From Lentinus brumalis (Eukaryota > Basidiomycota > Agaricomycetes > Polyporales > Polyporaceae): a DNA stretch of 64,000 nt. The notes beneath the pieces were generated by a model, which ran no database searches, had not been told where the DNA came from, and saw nothing but the letters and a program-made list of their open reading frames with translations. The DNA lies in NCBI GenBank assembly GCA_001792895.1, contig MARA01000005.1, positions 496,001 through 560,000 of the forward strand, in the 5' to 3' direction. The position numbers were made by a program, and so were the translations under genes. Below are positions 24,700 to 36,060 of the stretch, in pieces (positions within the stretch are counted from its first letter, which is position 1; each line of letters opens with the position of its first letter).

Positions 24700-25379
24700 T
24701 CACGTTGTACACTCGTACACGACCCGGAGTATTCGTGTTGGCCCATTGTATGCTTTTCGACTTGTGGTGTACTACATACTTAGTAGTATCAGGACCGTCG
24801 CAGCTGCGCCCGGCGCTGGTTGTGGCGGACGGTGTACATTACCTCGTGTGTGAAACTTGTATCACTGTCAATGTATCATGATGTTAGAGCAACTTCCTGG
24901 GAACCACTCAGAGTGCGGCAGTACCCCTCCGCGCAGATCGGCACGTACGTCGGACGAGCAGCGAACAAAGGAACGATGCATAGGTGCAACCTCATAGGAC
25001 ACACGCTCCGAGCTTCATTATGGGTACAGCTATATGAGTCTGATCAAGCATCGCGGAAGCGATACTACAGTAACTGCAACGATGTCCACATAATGGTACA
25101 AGTGGAGTGCGCTTGCATTCGTGACATACCAGAGCGGAGTATCATGGATACGAGGTGACTATGTAGTGCAAGCGGGACCTACCGCTCAGTACTCAGTGAC
25201 TGCCTGCGCGGTTGTTCTGCGTCCAAACACTCGTGCCGGCTTGTGGTTCCTCGTCCCCGCAGAATACAGGAACCTTTTCCCGCCCGACTTCGAGTGCTTG
25301 TCGAGCTGTTCTTTCGCTGTGCTCTTCCGCGACGCACTGGGTAATACAAATACATGTTCTACAGCATCAGATGAATCAT
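24700..25379. other. Intergenic region between peroxidase and transporter
   Basis: Contains the 3' end region of the peroxidase and then sequence with no recognised gene, RNA or repeat. Confidence 0.4.
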
Positions 25380-27329
25380 TCAGTCCATGTCTTTCTCTTT
25401 CTCAGAACGCGTCTCCGATGGCAGGGCACCCGCAGCTTGCAAGCCCTGCGCAACAACTCGATCTTCCGTCCCGTCAAAGAGCGCCGCCGTCTCCTCCAGC
25501 GACAAGCCCTTCGTCTCGACAACGAAAATCCAACAATACACCAGCTCGAACACGAGCCAGCAGCAATACACGATCTGTACATGCGATCAGATATGTCACT
25601 GAAACCGACAAGACCATGGAGACACGTACGTAGTACCGCCACTGCATGCGCTTGAGTGCGATAGGGTTGACGTATTGGTTGAAGACGAGTGCGCACGAGG
25701 TAGTGAAGTTGAGTAACGTGAGACCCTTCGCGCGCACGCTGTACGGAAGGATCTCGACCGTATACGAGATGAGCAGGGGCGTGAACGCCAGACTGTGCGG
25801 GACGCGTAAGCAAACGCTTGATGTGAGGAACAACAGGGCATGGCACGCACCTGTATGCAGCGCCGTGTAGAGCGATGAACGCAATCACAGCATGCGCAGC
25901 CGCCTGACTCTGGTTCTCCGCATACACCGCGGAGCACACCGTCAGCATCGTGAAGAACACCAGCATCCCCGCGCACGAAGATATGAACAGCGGTCTCCTC
26001 CCGATGCGCTCCACGAGGAACGATGCAGACATCCCGAACGCGAGACTCCAGATCTGCAGCAGGGCGTTGATGAGCAGCTTGATCGTCGACGACGTGATCC
26101 CTATGTTGTTCAAGATGATGTTCAGGTAGTACGAGGTGAGGCCGTTCCCAGACCACTGCGAGAACCACGCGATCGCGAGCACTACGCGGAGCCGGCGCCG
26201 GTTGCCCGACGAGGTGAAGAGCGACTTCCATCCGACGCTCGAGGTGGCTTCGCGGTCGATGGAGATGGCGGCCTTGATCTCTTCGATCTCGTACTGCACC
26301 AACGGGTCGGACTCGTCGCCGTCGGCGTGGTAGTACGCGAGCGTTGCGAGTGCCTCTGCTTCGCGGCCCTTCGCGACGAGGTAACGGGGGACTCAGGCGC
26401 GAACCAGAGGAGGGTGGCTTGGAAGACGGCCGGGGCTGCTTGGACGAGCGACGGGATGCGCCACGACCAAGACGAGTTGTGCATGAACTCGGTTCCGAAT
26501 GTAGTCCAAGCAGCGCTGAACAAGACTGTCAGAATGAGGGCGGAAGCATGGTTATCACGCACGTACATGATGGCTCCCGAGGCCCAGAGCGAGTTGTAGA
26601 GGGAGGTCAAGGGGGCGCGGTATGGCGGGTAAGACAATTCCGTGACAAGCATCGGCGAAGCATTGTGAGCCCAGCTAACTCCAAAGCCAATCATGAACCT
26701 TGAGAGATAGAGCAGACTGTCAGGAACCGCGACGATGCTATAAGACATGACATGAATTACCGAGCACCAATGAACATCCCGATGGAGTGCGAGGCAGTCT
26801 GAAGTGCAGCCCCGATAAGCACGATGACCGCGCCCATGATGATAGTAGGCCTGCGACCGATGCCGTCTGAAAGGTATGGAGCGAATGGAAAGGCCGCGAT
26901 ACTACCGATATTCTGGGAATAAGACGTGGCGAAATCAGCTTAGGACAGAAGTCAGAGCAACAGCACGCACTTGAATAGCATTCAGGAGGCCCAGAAGCGA
27001 ACCTTGCGGGCGGTTGAAGTAGTCCTCCCAAGTGTCCATTGACTGCAGACTGTTGATGAGGCTCCCATCGAAGCCGTTATACGACGAAGTCAGGAGACTG
27101 TCGACAACCGTCAGCGCCACTGAGGACAGAGATGGTCAAACCAGGTGTGCGCACCATAAGACGATCCACGCGTCAAGCGCAATCAGCCTGAAAGCCCATC
27201 AGAGACGTTCATGTGGAAGCGGATCTTGGGTGCGCACCTTCTGTTGTTGTACCACTTCCTCTTGCCGTCAAGCAGATGACGGTACCCTTCCACCCCCGGA
27301 CTTGTCATAGCTACGCCTCCGACGCCCAT
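25380..27329 (-). CDS. MFS sugar transporter, apparently frameshifted
   Basis: Twelve-helix major-facilitator sugar transporter of the hexose/lactose-permease group. Recognised in order: a start near 27329 or 27308 with GVEGYRHLLDGKRKWYNNRR; SSYNGFDGSLINSLQSM; SDGIGRRPTIIMGA; GFGVSWAHNASPMLVTEL; YRAPLTSLYNSLW; FAPESP; WFSQWSGNGLTSYYLN; VERIGRRPLFIS; SYTVEILPYSVRAKG; NQYVNPIAL; VETKGLSLEETAALFDG. GRRP and PESP motifs are present. At 26386-26390 a run of five G (+ strand) puts the frame off by one: the text reads PESPVTSS, while the next frame gives PESP-RYLVAKGREAEA and continues correctly. The exon join near 27120-27155 also fails to hold frame with canonical sites. This is either a pseudogene or an assembly error in a homopolymer. 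Substrate is inferred only from the family. Confidence 0.82.
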
Positions 27330-28329
27330 ATTGTTGTGATATCGTCCACAGGCGGGTAGGTTGGCGAGAGAGGTACATCGCCTCCCGCGAGTGAGGTTAT
27401 TATAGCCCAGCGACAGAGTTCACCTCGACCCGTGACCCGACATGCGTTCACGCATGGAACCTCCAGGGGAGGCGCGGTGTCGCGAGCGGCGCGGCATCCC
27501 GGCTCGAGTGCCCACAAAGCTCATACTCATGCTCAGCAGGGTGATCCGCCCCAGTCTGTAGATAGCACACAGCGCGGGGAAGGAGGAGCGTCGGAGAGTG
27601 CGCCATAGAGTAGAATACGTTGGAGCTGTCCGCGTGATGCATGTCGATCTTCCGGACAGGGAAGGCGTGAGATATGGTGTGCCGTAACGAGAATCAATGA
27701 CCGCTCTTACGAGCTTGCGATTGCATTATTGGAAGGAACGGCGGCTTCTGTGCGGGGGAGTAGCTTGGATCCAGTATAGAGACCGAGAAGCGCCTTCGTT
27801 GCAGAGCGTGGGTGGGATACAAGTACAAGACCGTCTGGTGCAAGCGCCATCGTAATCAGTCGTCGTACGATGCTAGGACGGAGAGGTGCGTAGGAGCGGA
27901 TGCTCCGCATCGATGCGTGTTTGAGGAAGAGATGTGAGCGTGGCCAAAGGGGGATGTCGAGTGTACCATCGGAGTGAGGACAGTCGATGGCCAGTAGCGG
28001 ACCACTGAGACAGCGACATGGCCGAACGAACAAGGGGCAGACTAGCGTACCCGCGTAGACGTCAGAAGACGGACAGCACGGACTAGTAACAACGGTTCAG
28101 CCGTGTACGACGAAGGGTCTAGATATGACGTGACGTAGAATCAGCACGATGCCGGTGGGTTAAAGCTCATAGACGAACATACATTGTCACACTACATGTC
28201 CAATTTGTCCGCATTCAGTCCCTCATGCCGACGTCGACGCAATCCTCGGCTTCAATATCTTCCTCAATCCGAAGTCATCTTGTGAGTCCTCAATTCTCCA
28301 GCCGTCGAGAGGACTGTCTAAATGTTGTT
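27330..28329. other. Intergenic region, no supported gene
   Basis: Upstream of the transporter and downstream of the F-box-like gene; only short frames without domains. Confidence 0.4.
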
Positions 28330-29567
28330 TCAACAACAGGAAGGCAATTCGTTAGTGTGGGCGTACAAACAATCCAACAATCCACATGCCCAATGAACAG
28401 ACTGACCTAAAGCATTGATCTTCACTGCTAGGATGTTCCTGCCACGGAATGCAGGCATACACTCGAGGAGTTTCTCCTCCCACCAAGCAGCATCGTGGCT
28501 GTCGTCGTCGGTCAACTCGAGACAGAGAACGCTCAAGTTGGGAAGCATCTGCGAAATATCTTCGGCTTTGGCTCTCGTCAGGCTGGATAGGAATGCACTG
28601 CGAGTCTCCCGTGCATAGTAATTGATTGCCTTGATGTACAAGACACGGAGGGATTTCGGTGACGGCAAGGCACGGAGGAGGAGAGGAAGTGCGGTGGAGA
28701 TGCTCATCCAGCCAGTACCATCAGTGTAAGCGCGAATCCGCAACTCCGTCAGCGAGGACATGACATTGATCTGCTTCAAGAGTGCAAGCAACTCGCCGGC
28801 TTCTTTGGATAAGGGGTCATCTAAATCCACTGCGAGCTGCTCTACCGCCGTGCCAAATGGGCAGGGTGGCAAGAGTCGCATAGTTTCATTCAGTGTTGAT
28901 CCCTGTATGATACGCTCAGCATAACACATAAGACGCAGTACAGGAAACTACAAATACCTTGATTATGAGTACGGTGAGCTTAGCGCATGACCACGACCTG
29001 CGCAGGGAGTGAGCGCGGCCCAGGCTCAGGGGACGGCCATGGCTGTGTCCTTGGTTGATTTCGGAACACATTGTGAGACTTTTCAATTCACGTAGCGACC
29101 AAACGATTCGGAGTGCATAGGCCAACATATCGGCGTGAGAGGGGTCAAGGTCGAAAATGAGCTCGGTGAGGGCTTGAAATTGGGTAACGAGGAGAGGATG
29201 ATGCGAGGGGTAGTGCCAGATATGAGTCGGAGCCCAGTTTCGGGTGTGGTGGAACATCACCACGGTGCGCAGATGTCGGAGAGTTGTGAAAAGTGTACTC
29301 TGTGCAAAGGGAATGTAGGAATGCCCAGGTAGATGGATGATGAGTTCGCGGACGAGGTCCGGGAGAGACGGGTTCTCGTGATGTGTGATATATGTGGAGG
29401 CGTGCGCGAGGGTACCAGGCGGAACATGTCCACGCGCATGCCAGGAGGGAGTGGATCTCGTTCAACCGGTTGTCTGGCAGCCGAAGTCCCTGCCACCATG
29501 GCGGTGTCGACCTGATGGAGTCGATTACATGTTCGCATACATCAATGGGCAGATGTGAGTGCTCCAT
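28330..29567 (-). pseudogene. F-box-like protein gene with a frame break
   Basis: The N-terminus MEHSHLPIDVCEHVIDSI ... LLACAWTCSAWYPRARLHIY is the F-box-like start of a very large Agaricomycete family. About 55 codons in, near 29385-29400, the frame changes: the continuation NPSLPDLVRELIIHLPGHS, FTTLRHLRTVVMFHH, FQALTELIFDLDPSHADML lies one frame over, and no GT-AG intron joins the two. An intron at 28903-28957 (GTATTT...ATACAG) then leads in frame to the last exon (RLLPPCPFGTAVEQLAVDLD ... LPLLLRALPSPKSLRVLYI), which looks leucine-rich-repeat-like. A small deletion seems to have removed the segment between the F-box and the LRR-like part. If the break is a sequence error the gene could be functional. 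Confidence 0.6.
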
Positions 29568-31500
29568 GCGGAAGATATGAGGAGGATATGTTGCGATGCA
29601 GCGGGATAGGTACGATGGGGAGGAGTCGAGCCAAGCTCAGTTAGGCGTGCAATCACAGTCTGCCAGTGATAGGCGCCTTTCCTTAACCTCTTCATCGCGC
29701 TCCTTCGCGCTCGCGCTTGCATGCTATGTTCCAGGTATGTACTGCTTCAACGCCCAGACAGTGAAAGACTCTGTGGGCTCATCTCAGTTTATGTATAGCG
29801 CTCAGCAATTGAGTGCTCCCGCCGGGACTTGAGAACAACTGTCACTAAGTACTTAGTATCATCGCGTACTTACAATTGTAGTAGGCCTCGTCAAAGTCGA
29901 GGGGCCCGGCCGGGTGACCAGACGTGGCTCGACATGGTGGAAGCGGATGGGTACGGCTGGGTGGTACTGACGGAGATCGATTCCGACGCCGTGTTCATAC
30001 TCGTCTTCAGCTGTCTGTCGATGATGGAGTCCAATAGCGGCATCAAGATCTGTATCTCATTTCGATGCGCTCGGATGTCGATACTCACTCGATGATCCAA
30101 CAGTGGTCTTTAAACCTACAGCCCGCAGTGTTCCTCCATACGACAGGATCGTCTCCGAGTCCTGGCATCCCATCTCGCCCTTTCCCTGCTGGGCTACGAC
30201 TCTGCTTTTCGATGCTGCACTTCTGCGCACCGCAGGCCACGTCGCGGTTTGCACCGTCGGGGAAGGTCCTCCGGAGGGTGACTGAGACAGAAGTGCGGGG
30301 GAATGTATGGAGCAGCTCCGACGTACTTCGAGTTCGCGATGTCCGGTTATGCGCAGATATCCCTCGTACGTCTGTCCAGTCTCACCGAGTGGTGTTTGCA
30401 TTCTCGCTATACAAAGGTGAGTCTCACATACCTGGATCTGAAAACGATACTGACGATGTGTCATTTTTCATCACAGCGTGGACGTTCATCTCCACGATGA
30501 CCGGGTCTATCTGCTCGGAATCACAGCTCCTGGCACATACGTAGCCCATGACTATCACTTATCGACGAATGCGCATCTCTCGCCCGCCAGCGACTCTTGG
30601 TTTTACAGACCGCTTTCTCGACCTCTGCTCACCGCTCGCTGAATACGAAAGTATCAGGCTCACTCCGATCACACATATGGCCTCCTGCTCCGCGACTCGC
30701 ACGCCCAAGCCCAACACGCGCGTCTTCCTCTTCCAAGGCGAGCCAGTATCGCACTGTGTCTGCTGGTGTATGCGCTCGCAGAGCCGATAGCTTACAACAG
30801 CGGTGGCTCGGACGGTGCCATATCTTTCTGTACGGCGAGTCGCACTACGTCCCGGGTCGCAGGTACAAAAATTTCGTCCAGGCTCGCAGGAGAAGCTCGA
30901 GTCGGTGGAGGAACAGCCCAGGCCCTTATCCGACGCCTTGAATTCAGGACGTGTGATGAGAAGAAGCCTCTTTTTCTGCATAACGCTTACAACGTCGACG
31001 AGAGGTCGCACGATGGGGACGACCGAGCATGATGAGAACGAGACGGAGTTGTTTGTTTTCCCTCGGGGTCTTGGTATTATTACGGTGAGTGGCAGCTATC
31101 TATAACGTTTACGCGTGCCGCTCACAAATGCAGCTGGTGTCGTGACTCAACGCGGCGTCGAAGACTTGACCCCACATCTCGCAAGAGCGATGTTTCCCGC
31201 TCTGTACTCATTGCAGCGTAGATACCGCTGTATTCAACGGGGGGAAGTCCTCCTCAAATGCATGCACGAGCTGGATATATGCGCGGTGACCTGCTCGTCA
31301 AACGCAGTCATCCTTACGAACGTACGCAAGACTGGTCATGTCGTCATCGACGCGAGGCAAGCTGCAGCTGGCGTCATCGCCGCTGCTTCTGAGTCCGGGG
31401 TCTGCGTGAAGACGAGCGGGCACTCGCCGAGAATGGCAGGTGACGTGAAGTCGACTCCCAGAAGGGAGACAGGACTTCGTCAGTGCTACGTCATGCCCGC
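29568..31500. other. Region without a recognised gene
   Basis: Several medium frames exist on both strands (for example + 30065-30544 and 31115-31660, - 30559-31011), but their sequences show no recognisable domain and their codon choice looks unremarkable. A single-exon or decayed gene on the + strand at about 30,060-31,100 cannot be excluded. Confidence 0.3.
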
Positions 31501-31513
31501 CGTCCGCTGCGCA

Positions 31514-31520
31514 TATATAA
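31514..31520 (+). promoter_or_regulatory. TATA box of the Con-6 gene
   Basis: TATATAA, 84-90 bp upstream of the ATG at 31604, followed by a C/A/T-rich leader. Confidence 0.7.
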
Positions 31521-31603
31521 GGCTGGCCAGTCGCGTCGTGGAGGGCAAGCCATCTCTTTCCCCAACCTCCACTACCACCACCCACCGCCACTTCATCGTT
31601 GCA

Positions 31604-31995
31604 ATGCCTCTCCCCACTCGTCAAGCCGGAGGCCACAAGGTGCGTTCGCTCTGCGTATAATGCACGGACACAGTTCGATGCTGACGACTTCCGCAGGCTG
31701 CCATCAACAACCCTCGCGTCTCGGACGAGGCGAAGGAGCACTCGCGCCAGGCTCTCGGCGACCTCGAGTCCGAGACCGGCACTCAAGGCACGGGTGCCAC
31801 CGGTGCCCGCGACGACGAGGACAAGGACGAGGTCCGCCAGAACGCCGGCTACAAGGCGACGTTGAAGAGTAAGTCGTCCTGTATGCGCATATTGAGCGCG
31901 GCTTCTCACCTGCTTCGTCGCCCATAGACCCCAACGTCGGCCAGCAGGCGAAGGACCACGCCCAGGAGGTCCTTGAAGAGCGTGGTGCTATGTAA
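31604..31995 (+). CDS. Con-6 family protein (conidiation-specific protein 6-like)
   Basis: Exons 31604-31639, 31697-31868 and 31928-31995 keep frame (91 aa). It carries two Con-6 repeats: AAINNPRVSDEAKEHSRQAL and NPNVGQQAKDHAQEVLEE. The linker between them is acidic and Gly/Thr-rich. The family was named from Neurospora con-6, whose transcript rises during conidiation; in basidiomycetes members are small, soluble, highly expressed proteins linked to development and stress. No signal peptide. Strong TATA box upstream. Confidence 0.93.
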
Positions 31996-32969
31996 TGCCT
32001 CCGTGTATCACCACCATTTGTACTATACCGCGATCCCATGGTCGCTACCGGAGTGTTGTATCAGTAGCAGTCGAAGAGGACTTGATTTTTGGACGATTCT
32101 CAGGCGCCTCCTGATGGCGTGTGACGCACGCGTGACGTAACGCGACAATCACGGCCGCGCGGCTTCCTCATCCCCAACGCTCAGCCACCTACGACCTCCA
32201 GGGTTGAATTTCCTCGTATACGCTTGCCTCCGCTACGACACTACTATGGACACGGCAGGGCCGAGCTTGTGGAGCGAGCTGCATCACCATCACTTACTGG
32301 ATTGATGGCATACTACTGGATCGATGAGTGCGTCGGTCAGTAGTCCTACTCTTGAGATCTGCTGATACTCCAGTGCAGGTACGACTCGCTCAGCGAGTGC
32401 CTGTCTACTTGCCGACGAGTTGAGCACGCATGATATCTGTCCCACATTGCCCCGAGGTCAGCGTCGCAGGATTAATCGGACAAGGTACGTCGTTGTGTCG
32501 CGCTGGTAGGGGACGTCGCAGCCCAAGAGAGATGCTAGCACATGACCTGGTTTGTAGTTGGGGCTCATACAGCATGCTCGTTTTTTTTACCGCGCCATCA
32601 TGCGGCTCGCAGGCCTGCTCGTCTGCTCGCCAGTTGTGCCAAGTGCTGGTTCAAATGGCCCGCTACAGACGCGGGGTGCAGAGAAGAGCGTCCCTCAGCG
32701 CGTACAATTCGCCTTCGTGTGCAGTACAGTACCAGTTGGGAGTTCTCGGAAGCATGTTGTTGTGGGTCACAGTAAGTGTGCAGTACTATGCGCTTCCCAC
32801 CCTCAACACTAAGATTGTCATGGACGCAACGCAGGCAGTTCGCTCGTGTTCTGTCTCCCGACCGGCGATTCCTCTGTTGTATTGTTCCACCCACCGCGGA
32901 GTGGCGTGGGGCTGCCGGGGTGCGTGCTTTCGGTTAGCGAACTGATTCCGTCAGAGGCTTGGCTTCCTT
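31996..32969. other. Intergenic region, no supported gene
   Basis: Includes a T run near 32580 and no recognisable coding sequence. Confidence 0.4.
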
Positions 32970-33190
32970 GATGACGCGGCTGGACAGCGGACGGGCAGGA
33001 GAACCGCATCTCCGGCAAAACCGGCGTCCCACTCGCCCGTCGCACCGAGGACGACGTGCAGGACGGGACGAAGGCCCGTCTCGAGACCGACCGTTGCGTC
33101 CCCCGCGAGATTCTGCTCGATGTCTTCCCTGGGGGTGCGATCCAATGGGGCCACGCCGTCGCGACCGTTCGCGAACTGGCAGCTGTAGCT
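32970..33190 (+). pseudogene. Decayed fragment of the TetX-like monooxygenase gene
   Basis: The + strand here aligns by eye with about 34,205-34,410 of the intact gene. TEDDVQDGTKARLETDRCV corresponds to TEEDVQDETKTRPEIDRRV, and GGAIQWGHAVATVR to ESAIKWNHVLAAVR. Homology starts near the intact gene's LDGQEG segment and is lost after the VR of AAVRPLDD. There is no start codon and both ends are missing, so it is a relic of tandem duplication. Confidence 0.8.
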
Positions 33191-33986
33191 TTCGAGGCCG
33201 CCAGAAGTGGTCTTCAGCTGCGCAGAGGCCCGTTCGGAACAAAAGACCGACGCAGCACCTACGCACATAAGGTTGCAGTGACAGCTCGGGTTCCTGCGGT
33301 CCACAACGGCGCAGTTGGAAACGACTTGGTAACAACAACGTTTCGGCCGGAAGCCGTCCGACCTTCTTCACCACAGCTGCTCCAGCGGGTTTCATCGCTC
33401 TCGCCTCCTTTTGACTAGTGCGCCATCAGTCAGGAGTCTCGTAAGCCTGGGAACCTGCTAACACGCCACGCCGAATGCTGATTCAGGAAACTCTCAGACA
33501 ACAAACAAGGAAGAGCACGAAGCGTGATTTCTCGGCAGCGCATAAAGACATGCGCCCCTCGGTGCGAGCCGGGCCTACCAGGGCCTACCCACGTTTCCGA
33601 ATGCAGTCGGTGGAGTCACGGTACGTTACGGCACTCTCATTGAAAGCTGAATGGGATCGACGTAAACCACTGACCACAACTATACGCACCGATCTTCTTC
33701 GTCCGACTTCTCTATTCAAGGCCGGCTGGGAAGTGGGGCAACGAGTATCATTGGCCTGCGACGTGATCATAAGGTATGTGCCGCTCGTCTGGCCCTGGTC
33801 GAAATTCAGGCGATGACAGGGAAGCGGGACACTCTCGCAGGCAGGGCAACCGGTACTCCGGGAACGACAGTCAATATCATGTTGTCAGCTTCCAACGGGG
33901 GACACGTCTAGGAGATACATAAACTGTGGATGTCTGCCTGAGGCCCACCAACAACATACACATTCTGCGCCTCACAGAATTCCTAA
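33191..33986. other. Spacer upstream of the intact monooxygenase
   Basis: Contains the promoter of the gene at 33987. I see no other gene in it. Confidence 0.4.
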
Positions 33987-35192
33987 GTGATGTCCTCCGC
34001 ATCTTCCAGCTGTCCCAACATTGCTATCATCGGCGGCGGCCCAGGCGGGCTTGTCGCCCTTCTTACCCTCCTCAAGCGCGGTATCCCTGCCACCCTGTAC
34101 GAGCGAGAGGCGGGTAGCAACGCTCGTGCGCACCTCGGCGGCATGCTGGACCTCACCTGGGACGAAGGCCAGCGTGCGCTTCGGGAGAACGGGCTCGCCG
34201 AAGTCTTCAAGAAGCATTCACGCCTCGATGGCCAGGAGGGGCGCATCTGCGGCAAGGATGGTGTCCCCATCCTCCATAGGACCGAGGAGGACGTGCAGGA
34301 CGAGACGAAGACCCGCCCCGAGATCGACCGCCGTGTCCTCCGCGACATCATGGTCGCCGCCGTCCCCGAAAGTGCGATCAAATGGAACCACGTCCTCGCG
34401 GCCGTTCGTCCGCTCGACGACGGTATCGGCAGGCACGAGCTCACCTTCACGAACGGCCTCGTCGTCGTGACCGACTATCTCATCGGCGCCGACGGCGGCA
34501 ACTCGCGCGTCCGCACGCTCCTCTCCCCCGCCACACCGCTCTACCAAGGCATCACCGGCGCGGAGATCTCTGTCGCACCCGACGTCGCTGCGCTGCCCGA
34601 GAACGCGGACATCCGCGAGGCCGTCGGGCTCGGGAGCTGCTACTGCGCGGAGGGCGGCAAGATGATCATCTGCCAGCGCAACGGCGACGGACGCATCCGC
34701 ACGTACGCCTGGCACCGGGGGCCGCTGGAGTGGGTGCTCCCCGGCGAGCCGCAGGAGGCCCGCCGCGTCCTGCTGGAGATGTACAAGGACTGGGCGCCGT
34801 GGGTCCGGAAGGTCATCGAGGTGTGCGACGAGGAGGCGATGTACACCCGGCCGGTCTTTTACCTCCCCGTCGGCCACCGGTGGGCGCACAAGCCGGGGGT
34901 GACGCTGGTTGCGGATGCTGCGCACTTGATGAGTGCGTTCGCGGGCGCCGGCGCGAACGTCGCGATGCTCGACGGGCTCGAGGTCGGGCTCGCGCTGGCG
35001 GAGGCTGTGTCGAAGGGGTGGAGCGTGGAGGAGCGGGAGGCGGCTGTCGCCGCGGTTGAAGAGCAGATTTGCTCGCGAGGGAAGAAGTATGCGGAGCTGA
35101 GCTATAACAACGTCGATGTATCCTTTGGTCCGAAGGCTCCTCAGGCGGTGATTGACGCGTACTCGGGCATATTAGCAGGAACTTCGACTTGA
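33987..35192 (+). CDS. TetX-like FAD-dependent monooxygenase, intronless
   Basis: One uninterrupted exon of 401 codons, in a window where other enzyme genes have 5-12 introns. The FAD motif GGGPGGLVALLTLLKRG lies at residues 16-32 with the acidic end of the second strand at YERE. The second motif LIGADGGNSRVRTLLSP and third motif VADAAHLMSAFAGAGANVAM, LDGLEVGLALAEA follow. The last motif and the GGMLDL segment near residue 51 are typical of the TetX / aklavinone-hydroxylase branch rather than of salicylate hydroxylases. Start: MM at 33987 or 33990; no signal peptide, so cytosolic. Two damaged copies (32,970-33,190 and 40,165-40,904) flank it. Substrate unknown; a detoxifying or secondary-metabolism hydroxylase is likely by family. 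Relatives exist in both bacteria and fungi. Confidence 0.92.
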   Translation: MMSSASSSCPNIAIIGGGPGGLVALLTLLKRGIPATLYEREAGSNARAHLGGMLDLTWDEGQRALRENGLAEVFKKHSRLDGQEGRICGKDGVPILHRTEEDVQDETKTRPEIDRRVLRDIMVAAVPESAIKWNHVLAAVRPLDDGIGRHELTFTNGLVVVTDYLIGADGGNSRVRTLLSPATPLYQGITGAEISVAPDVAALPENADIREAVGLGSCYCAEGGKMIICQRNGDGRIRTYAWHRGPLEWVLPGEPQEARRVLLEMYKDWAPWVRKVIEVCDEEAMYTRPVFYLPVGHRWAHKPGVTLVADAAHLMSAFAGAGANVAMLDGLEVGLALAEAVSKGWSVEEREAAVAAVEEQICSRGKKYAELSYNNVDVSFGPKAPQAVIDAYSGILAGTST

Positions 35193-36060
35193 ATGTTTGA
35201 CTAGCTAGCGGGAGATGTGTACTATAGCAGGGTTTTGTTCAGCGATCATCATTGAGTCATGGAGTTGTCAGGTGCAATGTGCCCCCTTGAGTCTGTCAGC
35301 ACGTTGAAGCAGTCCTACGTTCGGGGGATGTCTTATGTGAAGCCATTCAGGAAGCAGAAATGCAAATCAGTCCCACGGACACCTCGCTCAGGAATAATCA
35401 CCCACTTGTTTTTGCAGACTGGCTGTCGAGCCTGCGAATCGTCGACTGCCGAGCTGGCCTGCTCGGCCACCTGGATGACCTTTGCTTAAGTTTCACAGCG
35501 TTCATCGGCGGTGTGAAGATTACAGTACTTAGCATCCGGAGGCAGTTCGACCATCGAGTGCACCTGGAAGAAGCGGGAAGAAGAGTCAAGACCTTGATTT
35601 GGATCGGGCCGAAGTCCGGCGTCAGCTCTGGCAAGCGCTCTCCAAGCTTCCCCAAGTTCGTGTAGCACCGTCACTTACTTACTTGCTCTCGCTCAAGTCG
35701 CTGCTCCAATCCGCCTTTTGGTACACGGTTAGAGTAACCGCCTACTTATGGTCGTCAAGCTCATAGGGTGCATCTGTGCAGTGTGAGACTCGATGGAGTC
35801 GAGGAGACGGGCAGGTCAGCGGCGTTGATTTGTCTCGCTCCGCGTTCAGTGGCCTCACTGTACTAGGTTCGTCCGCCTTTGTCGCATCAGAAACTACCCA
35901 TGTTCTTTTTCTCTACTTACGGACGCTCAGCTGTTCATTAGATCATCGCGTCGCATCATGTGGGCTAAATATCGGACCTACACTGTGCTGGTTTGCTGGT
36001 TTGTGCTCGTCTATGTAAAATCATACTGCACACGCTTACTCGCACAAATTTGATTGCCTC
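35193..36060. repeat. Downstream flank, duplicated at 40.95-41.56 kb
   Basis: Segments from about 35,530 to 36,000 recur in the same order at about 40,950-41,560: CAAGTTCGTGT near 35,650 and 41,200, CTCGCTCCGCGTTCAGTGGC near 35,839 and 41,398, and ACGGACGCTCAGCTGTTCAT near 35,920 and 41,480. A shorter third copy of the second segment lies near 43,480. So the duplicated unit included the monooxygenase plus at least 0.8 kb of 3' flank. Confidence 0.8.
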
